In this document: in pieces, positions 50,536-60,426 of the stretch
Layout: each line of letters begins with the position of its first letter
Position numbering within the stretch: position 1 is the stretch's first letter
Source of the DNA: Diplosphaera chodatii
Taxonomy: Eukaryota > Chlorophyta > Trebouxiophyceae > Prasiolales > Stichococcaceae
Direction: 5' to 3'
Assembly: GCA_032358165.1 (NCBI GenBank)
Contig: JAALGY010000057.1
Span: 2,728,001 to 2,792,000 of the forward strand
Length of the DNA: 64,000 nucleotides
Made by a program: the position numbers and the translations under genes
The notes under the pieces: model-generated
Database searches by the model: none
The model's input: the letters and a program-made list of their open reading frames with translations, nothing else
What the model was told of the DNA's origin: nothing

Positions 50536-51081
50536 TCAGCCGGACTTGCTGAAACCGTGCTTCTCCAGGTACGCCACCAACTTGGCCTGCGTGATGGCGC
50601 CCTCGTGGTGGCTGCCGGACACCTTCTTGCCGTCCTTCACCAGAATGATGGTCGGCAGCCCATACACCTTGAACTTCTCCACCAGGTCCTTGTTGCTGTC
50701 GGCCTCCACCTTCACCACCTTCACCTGGCCCTCGAACTCCTTCGCCGCCCACTCCACGCTGGGCAGCACCAGCTTGCACGGCCCGCACCAGTGCGCCCAG
50801 AAGTCCATCAGAACTGGAAGCTCCGCCTGCGCCACTTCTGTGTCGAAGTTCTCTGCAGTGATGTCCAGCACGGCCACCACTGTCTGGCTGCCCCTGGCTG
50901 TGCGCCGCTGCCGGCTGTGTGCTGCGAAACGTGGCTGCAATGGCCTGCCACTCAGCGCTGCACTGGGGCGCTGCCGCATCATGGCCGCAACAGGAGCTGC
51001 AATTCTGCTCTGCTGCATCGCTGCAAAAGCTGGCATGATATCAATCGATTGCACCAGGTGTCCACCACTGATCGCCAGCAA
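50536..51081 (-). CDS. Thioredoxin, chloroplast x-type
   Basis: Plastid disulfide reductase that passes electrons from ferredoxin-thioredoxin reductase or NTRC to peroxiredoxins. A single uninterrupted frame of up to 181 residues. The Arg/Ser/Ala-rich first about 75 residues look like a transit peptide. The mature domain starts near VVAVLDITAENFDTE and has DFWAHWCGPCK (redox pair Cys-Gly-Pro-Cys), the cis-Pro in FKVYGLPTIILVKDGK and the helix GAITQAKLVAYLEKH. The wording VYGLP...KDGK...EGAIT fits the x subtype better than m, f or y. Two in-frame ATGs (51081 and 51036) could start it; the second gives a more typical transit peptide. It is the only long intronless gene in the window. Confidence 0.9.
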   Translation of the reverse strand: MLAISGGHLVQSIDIMPAFAAMQQSRIAAPVAAMMRQRPSAALSGRPLQPRFAAHSRQRRTARGSQTVVAVLDITAENFDTEVAQAELPVLMDFWAHWCGPCKLVLPSVEWAAKEFEGQVKVVKVEADSNKDLVEKFKVYGLPTIILVKDGKKVSGSHHEGAITQAKLVAYLEKHGFSKSG

Positions 51082-51406
51082 AGCCTAGCAAACGCAGTGC
51101 GACGCTGTGGCCGTTGCCAGGAGGGCGCCCTCACTACCACAGCCAGATGCCACTCAACTGGATGCCTTTGCAGTCTAGGTTGTGAACCTGCACCCTGGCA
51201 ATCTCTGCATTGGCAACATCTGGTGCCACCTCAGCAGCTGCCAACAGTGCGCGTGCAACGAGCAAATGCCTGCAGAGCGCGTTCTTTGCCTTGATGCTGT
51301 TACAGGTCCTACGCGATCAACCATCAGGGCTTGCAACGAATTGGTAAAAGTCTCGCTGCTTGAGGCCGGGCAGTGCTCCGGAAACAGTGCGACATCCGTG
51401 GCCACC
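51082..51406. promoter_or_regulatory. Short bidirectional promoter region
   Basis: 325 bp between the thioredoxin start (minus) and a plastid membrane protein start (plus), so both promoters share it. No motif recognised. Confidence 0.45.
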
Positions 51407-51935
51407 ATGCAGCTCAGCCGCCGTGCGTGCAGCACCGGAGCCACTCAGCATGCAGCTTTCACTTCACGGCGACCTGGATGCAGCACACAGCTCCCAAATG
51501 CAGCACCACAGCTTGCACAGTGGCAGCAGCGCCGCCGCATGCGCTGCCGGGCATCAGGGGACTCAGACTCAGAGGGCGACTGGGAGGAGAAGTGGTCCCG
51601 GTTCCAAGCCGGCATCAAGGACCAAATACCGAAGGTGGAGCCCGGCAAGCGCAGCGTAACGCCGCGGCCGACGGGCACCCGCCGGCAGGACCAGATCCGG
51701 CAGCAGGAGAACGCCGTGCTGGACGCCTGGAACCAGGCAAGCGAGGACTGCATTTCACACACCTGTAGAAGGCAGTTCTGCAGGATTGGTGACCCGTGTG
51801 TGATGAGCTGCCCATTGCCGGTTGCCAGCGTGCTCATCTCAGCATGGTTTGCCACCGCAGGAGAGCTTCTTCAAGTTTGCGGGCGGCGCGGTCGTGCTGC
51901 TGCTACTGCTGCTGATTATCAGCGGGCCGCCGTGA
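51407..51935 (+). CDS. Small predicted plastid single-pass membrane protein
   Basis: Two exons, 51407-51736 and 51861-51935, giving 134 residues; the intron has a GC donor (CAG/GCAAGC). The N-terminus (MQLSRRACSTGATQHAAF and on to QRRRMRCRAS) is basic and acid-free, as in plastid transit peptides. The mature part has an acidic WEEKWSRFQ segment and a charged Arg/Gln region ending NAVLDAWNQ. A single C-terminal hydrophobic helix (GAVVLLLLLLIISGPP) then finishes the protein. The layout suggests a thylakoid or envelope protein with a soluble N-terminal face. I do not recognise the family. The divergent partner is thioredoxin x. Confidence 0.72.
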
Positions 51936-52060
51936 AGCTGCAGCAGCCCCCTGAACACCGATATGCTGAAGTTCTGTGTGCGAGTGCAGTAATTTTAACA
52001 CAGCTGGCGGCAGCAGACCTGTTCTTATAGGAATTGGGCATGGCGTGTGCGAGATGTCAG

Positions 52061-52213
52061 CTACTTTGCAGGTTTCATCTCAAAGTTCTTTGAGCGAGTG
52101 ATGAGAGCATGTATTTCATGGGTTTGTTGGTAGAGCTTGAAGTGCCGCCCCACCATGCCGCCAATGCATAGGTAGATTGCTGCTCCAATCAGCAAAGAAC
52201 ACGTCGTCATCAT
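52061..52213 (-). CDS. 50-residue membrane micro-ORF
   Basis: Uninterrupted minus-strand frame from ATG at 52213 to TAG at 52061. It begins MMTTCSLLIGAAIYLCIGGM, one hydrophobic helix of about 19 residues, followed by a basic, amphipathic tail (VGRHFKLYQQTHEIHALITR, then SKNFEMKPAK). The helix-then-positive layout and the balanced residue use look like a real small integral membrane protein rather than random frame. It lies alone between two plus-strand genes. No family recognised; homology support is lacking. Confidence 0.5.
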   Translation of the reverse strand: MMTTCSLLIGAAIYLCIGGMVGRHFKLYQQTHEIHALITRSKNFEMKPAK

Positions 52214-52554
52214 GCAGGACGACCTGTGATTATTATGCAGGCTTCGAGTGACTGCCTGTATTTTTGTGTCTGGGCAAGCATTCTCAATACCCAGGTAGTA
52301 TCAGCCTGGTGCAGTGCAGCAGTGGGGACCTACGAAAACCGTCACAGGTCAGACATACCAAGATGCTGCCCCACCCTGCACCATATCATGACGCGAGGCC
52401 TCGCCAAGTTGTGCAGCCAGGTGGCATTACACACTAACAATGGACTCAGCACGACTCGTTCGAGACAATGATGCAGCAGTTGTGAAGCTCAAACGCTCGC
52501 AGCAGTGCTGAGCAGCGCACAGGACGTACAATTGTGTCGTGCACGGCTGGCAGC
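52214..52554. other. Intergenic region upstream of the bZIP gene
   Basis: 341 bp with the bZIP promoter/5' UTR and probably that of the micro-ORF. Nothing further recognised. Confidence 0.3.
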
Positions 52555-55500
52555 ATGGCGACAGATCTTGCCGACTTGCCGCAGTTCGGCGACACCAGCT
52601 TCCTGGAACCGTTGCTGCTTGCAGCAGACGGATCGGATGCGCAGTTCTTGGATGTGGATGAAAAGATGTTCATGAGCTACCTGCTGGCATTGGACGATAC
52701 AGCGGCAGGTAGCACAGCTCAGGCATCCGCACTTGGCATTGGGTGTTGAGCGTATGCTGAGAGCTACTACTTAAGTCATATTCTGACGCATGCCTACTAA
52801 GACGCGCATGATCAAGTTGCTGCCACCCTGGCACCTCAGTCGATGCCGCCGCACGCTGGCTGCAGCACAGGGTAGCACTGAAGTGAACGTTGCACTTGTA
52901 CTCAACAGAACCAGGGACAGGCACCGCAACTACCAGCAGCGGCGCCTCGGACCAGATGCACATGCCGCTGCAGACGTCAGCGCAAGCTGTGGCATGCGGC
53001 GAGTCGCCTTGTGCCGCCACATCAGCTACACCAAGCCGCAGCTCACCGTCTGACGACAACGCTGCAAACCACAGCGGTACCTTGCTATGGCTCACCTGTC
53101 TCGTCGGCATGCAGCGGACAGCGTGCAGGCACCGCACTGGCCACACAAGGCTGCTCAGCTTCCATGCTGGCATGGTTGCTGCTGTCAGGCGCAAGTGTCA
53201 TCTGGAGCAGCACTAACAGCAGCTACAGGGCAGGCGTACACGTTCCTGTGCTTGCAGATGCGGGCGCCACGCCCCAGAAGCGCAAGCGGTGGAAGAACCG
53301 CACCGAGCAGCAGGAAGCAGTGCACAAGCTCGCACAACTGCGCTACAGGTCTGACCATGATACCTGTGGACAAAGATCATGCGCAGCCTTTGCTGTGAAC
53401 AACACTCTCCAACAGTTTCGCCGGGAAGCATACCTGCCCTCACAGCATCACAAGCGGCCTCAGCTTGCAAGTATGCCTCGTGTAGCTTGTCACTTATCTC
53501 ACATGCTGCCAGGGAGAAGAAGAAGGCGAAGGTGGACAACCTGCAGCAGTCTGCGCAACAGCTGAAAGACCAGACGGCAGAGCTGGCACAGCTGCAGGTA
53601 AATCAGCCTGGGATGCGACGCTGCAATGCTGGCAGCGGGCCTGATCTGCGGAGCCGCCTGCTGCAAGTTGCCATGACAGCGGCACGTAGGACAGGCACTC
53701 CCACCATGCACTCGCATCACTATTTGTTATGGTGTTTTCAAAATGGTTTTCCCTACACCTCCCCATCCGCTGCACGCGGTGCACCTCTGCTCGCTGTGCA
53801 GGCGACAAACACCACGCTGCGGGACAGCAACAGCTTCCTGGAGCAGCAGGTCGCGGACGCCGAAGCGCAGCTGGCCAAGCTGCGCACCATTCCACATAAT
53901 GGCAACGGCACCGCCGCCGCGCCCAGCGGCGCTGCAGCCAGCAGCAACGGCCGCCACGACATCCCGGCAAACCAGTACACCACGCTGCTGGAGGACGACG
54001 GGACGTTCAGGGCGGACTACGCCGGGGAGCCCAGCTACGACGCGATGAAGCAGCGGCTGCAGAAGGAGTTTAGAGCCAAGGTGCCATGCCCGTGCACATG
54101 TCAGGGACCTTGTCACAAAACAGTTTAGGCTAGGGCTATGCGCAGAGGCAGCGATAGCAGCCACAAAATAACACCTTGTGACGCTGCTGAAAAGATCTAC
54201 ACTCTAGTCAGATGCACGGTGCCGCAGGCGGATGCCCTGAAGGAGATGCAGCGGCGCCTGGGGCAGGGGCCCGATGCGGCGTACGCCGCCGAGGTGGAGG
54301 CCGCCGCCTCGCCGCATCAGGTGGGTCAAATAGGTCATCAGCAGGGCACCTGCTGCTACCGTGTACCCTGATCCTCTGTCATGCATGGGGTCAGACGCGG
54401 CCGTCCAGCAGAGCCACACATGGAGCAGAGCTAAATAGTGCAGCGCCTGCTGGCCAGCGTGGCGCTTGGTCTCGCTCTGGACTGCTGTAGAGCTGTTCCA
54501 GCATCGTAGCTGTCGCTTTTGCCTAAGGACGTCGTTATTGTGCACTGCCAAACCTCGTTCTGTTCAGACTGGCAAAAGCTCGCTTCGTGGCCACTCATAA
54601 TGTGGCGCAGACGTGAGCAAAAGTGACGGACGTGCTGAAAGCTGGGCATTGGGGATTCTTGAACCCTCGACCCTGCACACCCTGGCTCTGCGCAGGTGGC
54701 AGAGCTGCGGCGCGGGGTGGCGGAGACAATGCAGACGTGCTTCATGCTGGCGAGACTTGAGGGCATCGATATGCACGAGTTCGTTACTACCGCAGACATG
54801 CAGGAGTGAGCTGCGCACACCTCTTGTTGACATTGCTCGACCACACTGCACGCAACGAGTTGGTGCACAAGCCATGCGGCAAGCACACTGTACGTTGGCT
54901 TCAGTGCTGCAAGGGCCAGTGCGCCCAGCTGACAGCTGTTTAGTCGCCTACCAGCTGAGCTCGCTGCAGGAACATCGAGCCGAGGGAGGGTGAGGAGGCC
55001 GCACTGTTTCGTGATGCGGCCGCCGCTGTGGGGCTCACCTCGGAGCAGCGCACCGCCCTGCTGCAGGCGCGGGAGCGCTGGCTGCTCGAGTGGGAGCGGT
55101 GCGCTGCAAGGCCGTCCGTATGAGTTGTGCCCAAACCTGACCCCCAACAAAACTTGAATTCAAACAGGCGGATCATTGACCTGCGCTGATGCTGTGCACG
55201 GGCACATGGCAGACAGCACCATGCAGCGATCCAGATCATGGTGGCAAGGATGCTCGGCTGGGGAAGTGCTACAGCTGCAGCAGTATGACCGCCTGAACAT
55301 GCCTTTTCGGGCGTCTAAAAACAACCACCTGAAAACGGGCCCGTGCCCCTTTGCAGCCTCATCGCCGACCGGCAGGCGATCAACCTGCAGCTCATCGGCG
55401 TGCTGCTGCCGCCGGTGGTGTCGCGCCAGGCCGGAGACGCCGCTGTGCTGCAGGTGCCGCCTCCTGCCGGCTGCCACTTTCTATTGAACGTTGAACGATG

Positions 55501-56125
55501 GACTGCCTATGCAGTCAGCTGCAGAACAGCCGCCACCTGTGCAAGACTGGTAGCTCGGCTCCCTCATGCCGCCGGCCGGCTTTCTGCATCCATACCTGAT
55601 GGGCAGTATCCGGCAGTCCACCTTGCTGACCCATTAAGGGTGTAGGGTTTACACCCGCAGGCGCAGCCGGGGGACGACGAGGCGACGGTGGCGCTGGTGC
55701 GGCGGCTGGATGCCAATCTGAACGAGGAGATGCGGACGTGGTGCCGCCAGGACCGCCAGTTCATGGGCATGCTCACGCCCCTGCAGGTGAGCCGGTTGCG
55801 GCAGCCGGTCCGCTGCAGGTGCCGTTGCTGCGGCAATGCAGCGGGTCACGGCTAGCTGCAGACGGCTGTCTCGGGCGGCCCTTGAACCCACCGCTGCCAA
55901 CTGATGCTGCCGAAAGCCAATCGCTGATGGCTGCATCGGCTGGGCCTGGCAGCCTGCACGCTCGCATGCAGATGCGCATGCCGGCAGTGCGTGTGTCTCC
56001 TGATGCTGAGTGGGAGTGCGTGCCTGCTGCAGGGCGCAAAGTATATGACGATGACGTACCCGTTCCACTGCGACCCGCTGGCCTTTACCGATGCGCTGCA
56101 CGAGCAGGAGGCTGCGCCGGCTTGA
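52555..56125 (+). CDS. bZIP transcription factor with atypical basic region
   Basis: Eleven exons, 474 residues: 52555-52708, 52909-53076, 53258-53348, 53513-53597, 53802-54080, 54228-54320, 54696-54805, 54970-55098, 55357-55453, 55661-55786, 56033-56125. The acidic N-terminus (MATDLADLPQFGDTSFLEPL) may be an activation domain. The basic region KRKRWKNRTEQQEAVHKLAQ runs across an intron into LRYREKKKAKVDNL, followed by heptad repeats VDNL-QQSAQQL-KDQTAEL to LEQQVADAEAQL. The pattern resembles algal bZIPs with N-x-x-AQ-x-RYR-x-K, but the invariant Asn is His here. The C-terminal 250 residues (RDAAAAVGLTSEQRTALLQA, WCRQDRQFMGMLTPLQ, YPFHCDPLAFTDAL) are helical and Glu/Arg-rich; I cannot name that domain. 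Confidence 0.85.
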
Positions 56126-56657
56126 TGTGCGTTTCGAGGGACATGCTTAGTGGCTCTGTCGCGGAGGCTGTTGGCGGGTTCCATGTGGATCTGTACCAGG
56201 AGGAGCGTCTGATGACTTCGGAGGGGACTGCAGACTGCAGTGCCGTTTGATTTGCACATTTCAAACCCTTTGCAAGTGGTTTACTTCCTGTAAGTGTGCT
56301 TTCGACATGCCATGCATGTGGTTCTTGGCAAGTTGGCATCCAGGCCTGCCAGTCAAACGACACTTTTGTCCAGCCTGGACACCCTTTTGTCCCCGATAGG
56401 AGCAATCTGTCACCAGGCCATTTGCATGTGCGAACCTCCGACACAATGCGCTTCTGCACATTGCAAATCTGGAGCATCACATCACAACATCTGCCATAGC
56501 TAGCTGCTATCATCTGATCCGCTGCAGCCGTCAGACAACGGTCCCGCAAGACACTGTGACTTGTAATCCATGGATCCCATCCAGCGCGAGTTCACTTGGG
56601 AGCGATCGCAGCTGACAGCATGATACGGAGGGCAGCCTGCAAACGGTCAAGCAAAGG
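56126..56657. other. Intergenic region between bZIP and glycosyltransferase-like genes
   Basis: 532 bp: bZIP 3' UTR and the promoter/5' UTR of the next gene. Only the TGTAA at 56289 is recognised. Confidence 0.35.
56289..56293 (+). terminator. TGTAA poly(A) signal of the bZIP gene
   Basis: TGTAA 164 nt after the bZIP stop codon, on the coding strand. Confidence 0.45.
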
Positions 56658-59600
56658 ATGCTACCGTCCACCAGCATCCGCACGCCCCGCAAAAGCTACG
56701 CCAGCAGCAGGGTGCAGCGCTACCGGATGTTGGCGAGCGGCGCGGCTCTGCTGGTGCTGGCCTTCGTCCTCGGCACCCTGTACGGCAGGTCAGGCAGCAG
56801 CGCGCCCATGGCGACGACAGCGCTGCCAGATGCGGCGCAGAGGGCAGCGACAGCGGCAGCAAAGGCAGCGGGCGTGCCCACGGCAGCACACACGCTTGTG
56901 ATCTACATCTTTTCAAAGACAGACACCGAGTACGAGAACAACCTGCTGTTCTTCCTGAAGTTCGGCGTCAAGGCGGATGACGGCTGCGACTACGTATTCA
57001 TCCTACAGGAGATTGAGGGCGTCAAGGTGAGAGGCAATGTGCAGTGCATCTGGCGGCATTCAACCTGTCAAGCACGGCAGACTGACGCGTTTCAACAAGC
57101 TGGGTTCCTGGAAGCTGATCACCACAGCAGGCAGGAGGCTGTCACAGAGCGCAGGACATGTGATTGACGAAGATGCTTTTGACGCAATTTGACGCAGATG
57201 CCAGACCTGCAAGGGAAGCTGCCGCCCAATGCACGGGTGGAGACGCACCCAAATGGCTGCTACGACTGGGGCACCATTGGTGAACCCGCTGCCAGATCCT
57301 TGCTTACACTTTGCAGCACCATGTCGCTGGCAGCAAGAGCACCCATGGCATGCTTCACCATGCACAGCGAGTTGGATGAGGCCGTCACATCTGCATCTTG
57401 CTGCAGGGTGGCTGCTGGACGCGGGCAAGGTGGACACCAGCAAGTACAAGCACTTCATCTTCATGAACAGCTCCGTGCGGGGGCCCTTCATCCCGCCATA
57501 CAGCCAGGCAGGCAGCACCCGCGGCAGCAGCTGGCGCTCCTGGATGCGTGCAGATACTGCATCAAAGGCCATGCGGAGGGTTTCCACCTTGGGAGTCCTA
57601 CAAATCCATTTCCGGTTCGGTGCTGTTCGGTGCGTGCATCAAGGCAGCTTACTGTGGGGTCGCAGGGGCAGAAGCAGTGGCACGAGCAGATTACGGGGCG
57701 CATCACAGACACCATCAAGCTGGTGGGCCCGACCATCAGCTGCGAGGGCAGCCCCAAGGTGAAAACACTCGAAGCATTTGATTGTGTTGTCATGGACATC
57801 GGCTCGACTGGCTCAATCACCAAGAGCCGGACACCAGCTGATGTACCAGCATCGTTCTGGCTGCTGTCTTACTGTACAAGGGCGCACCCTGCCATCGCCT
57901 GAGAAGCAGTACTGGCAGTGCTGGGCCAAAAGTGGACGAGCAGGAATACAACATGCTGTAATCCCGAATGCTACCACTCAATGCAGGATGGCAACATCGA
58001 TGGGCAGTGGCGTACAAACCCGCACGTGCAGTCCTACGTGCTGGCCACAGACCAGGTGCTGTAGCGCACATGCTGACATAGACACAGCTTTGGCAGAACA
58101 GTGACCGCAGACTGGCCAGTGATCCCTGACGGACCCTGCTATGGTGTCCGCCTGCGCACGCAGCGTGCACGTACCTTGCTCAGGGCAGCAACACTCCCGT
58201 GCAATGCCTGAGCCTGCCATCTGCAGGTGGGGCTGAAGCTGATGCAGGACGATGGCAAGGTCTTCTCCTGCTACAGCAACATGTGGGACACGATCTTCTA
58301 CAGCGAGCTGGGCAGGTGTGCAATACAGCTTGGCGCATGCTTTCCTTCAGCATGTATCCGTATAAAGATCCGTATGAACTCACATGCTCGCAAGAGCCCA
58401 AGCCTGCGTCAGCTGCCGTGCACAAAACAGATCATATAATGGCCACGGTGCAGCTCGCTGGCGATCCTGCGGGCGGGGTACAACCTGGACAGCTTCATGG
58501 TGCGGTACCAGGGGGTGGACTGGACCAACGAGGCCAACTGGGAGTGCAACTCCAGGTGACAGCAGCGAACCACATGGCGGGTGAAACATGTGTAACACCA
58601 ATCAACAGCAGCAGTGGACTGGGCACAGCCAGCCACTCGGGTCCTCGGTGCAGTTGACATGGTTGCGCTCGACACATGGATACAGTCCGACAGAGGTCTT
58701 GTGTTCTTGTGTGACGTGCATTGTGTCAAATGCATCTGCACCTGCACTTGCACTCCGATATGCCCCATCAAACTGCACAAAATTGCAACCCAATGTCCAG
58801 TTGAGATTGGGGGCCCACTGCCGGGCGGTCGTCGCGCTGAGATGTGAAGGAAATGAGTTCTGTTTGTCATGTGTCACAGCACATTTGACTGCACATCCTT
58901 GCAACACCTGCCACAGGGTCAACCCATATGGGGAGAGCTACTACGATGGCATCAGCCTGACGCCCTTCGAGGTCATGTTTGTGAAGGTAGGCCTCATATT
59001 GTGGAGGAACAAGCCTGGGAAACCACAAAGACAGCTACGCAGCTGCACCGAGGTACCAATTGTGCGCTGTCATAAGCTGGGTGTGTCCCGACGTGCTGCC
59101 CGTCTGAGATAAGCTGGGTGTGTCCCGACATGCTCATTGGCAGCACGACACTTCAGGATTTCATGTATGCTGCCCCCCGCAGGTGAAGGGCGTGCTGCTG
59201 GCCAACGACTGGTCGTATGCGCGCATCGCCGTGAAGTACGCCCGCTGGTACCAGGAGCAGGTGCGCCGGCTGCTGCGGGGCTGCTGTTGGACGGAAATCC
59301 TGCAGCCATGAGCTCAGCGCACTCTATTCCTTTCATGTCGCGTCACAGTAGGTAGCATGCTGCCCGTCAGTTCTTCTTCTGCAACTGCGCTGCATGCATC
59401 TGCAGCCAGGCCTTGTGGTGACAGAGATTGAACGCCAAACTGATCGCAGGCGGAGAAGGGGCATGCCGATGTGGTCAGCAACGTGTGGAAGTCCAACCCC
59501 TGGCCGCTCAAGGTGGCCAAGGTGGCGTACAGGTGCGGCTGCAGTGCTGTTCTGTCATGACCAGCGACGACGCTTGTGAACCGAACTCAAACGAGGTACA

Positions 59601-60077
59601 AGCGCAGGGCCTCCCGGCAGGGATCTATGACATTACCTGTCTGCGCTCGGATGCTGATGTTGCACTGAACCCGGGCGCCTCACAGCCCCAATAGTGGCAG
59701 CCACGCCTCCTTGACACGATGCCTGTGCTTCCTGCAGCCGGGCGCGGGGCTCGCGGTGCTTTGACCACGAGCTGTACCGCACCCACAACGCAGACTTGAA
59801 GCACATCAGGTGCCGCTGGGGATGTTGCTGCGATCATACTGCTGTGCTGCACTGCATGTACTGCGCTTGGTGGGTCGCTGCTCAGCACACATACTGTGCT
59901 ATCCTCCTACTTCTGCACTATTCAAGGCTTTTGACTGCAAGGCAGCATGAACTTGCATGAAAGTCTCTGTGTGCCAACTGCAGGGATCCAGGGCAGCTCT
60001 GGGAGCACTATGTGACGCTGGGGCAGTTTGAGGGGCGGCCGTTCCGCTTCACATGCGAGAACAAGATTGAGCGGTGA
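56658..60077 (+). CDS. Type II membrane protein, glycosyltransferase-like
   Basis: Twelve phase-consistent exons, 433 residues: 56658-57026, 57198-57279, 57407-57507, 57666-57758, 57987-58055, 58227-58315, 58454-58555, 58917-58986, 59183-59260, 59450-59532, 59738-59809, 59984-60077. A short basic N-terminus (TPRKSYASSRVQRYR) precedes one signal-anchor helix (MLASGAALLVLAFVLGTLYG), the layout of Golgi glycosyltransferases. The lumenal part has HTLVIYIFSKTDTEYENNLL, FIFMNSSVRGPFIPPY, IKLVGPTISCEGSPK, PHVQSYVLATDQ, AILRAGYNLDSFMVRYQGVD and NPYGESYYDGISLTPFEVMF. It ends with WEHYVTLGQFEGRPFRFTC. The assignment to glycan synthesis comes from this layout and the NSSVRGPF-type block; I do not know the exact family or sugar. 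One donor is GC (57508-57509). Confidence 0.7.
59069..59136. repeat. Short two-copy tandem repeat in intron
   Basis: A unit of about 27 bp beginning ATAAGCTGGGTGTGTCCCGA occurs twice, offset about 41 bp, inside an intron of the glycosyltransferase-like gene. Confidence 0.8.
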
Positions 60078-60426
60078 CACTGAGTTTCCTGCAGCTCCTG
60101 TGTACAGTATAGGCTAGTGGGCATATCTATTACTGCTAAGAGGGTGCAATCATGGTTGAGTACAGGTCGATAGCGGTTCACCGTTGGTTCAGTAGAGGGT
60201 TGATATTAATGTACAGACCTGTCCTGCGATCAGGTTGCTGGCCCAGATAGACCACAACTTAATAACAGCCTTCGTTACAAAGTCCTGATATGTACATCTA
60301 CGATGTATAGAAGCCTATCACGCCAAGCGCCCGGCTTTCTACTGCTGAATGCTGTACTCACACTTGACGGTTGAAGTCCAAAATACACAGCTGACACTTG
60401 AGACACTGCAACAGTGGTGATGACGA
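60078..60426. other. Convergent 3' region
   Basis: 349 bp, relatively AT-rich, between the end of the glycosyltransferase-like gene and the proposed end of the minus-strand gene. No exon recognised. Confidence 0.3.

Noticed and set aside
50377..51294. 305-codon plus-strand open frame
   Set aside because: Antisense to thioredoxin; composition is the reverse complement of a real gene and holds no recognisable domain.
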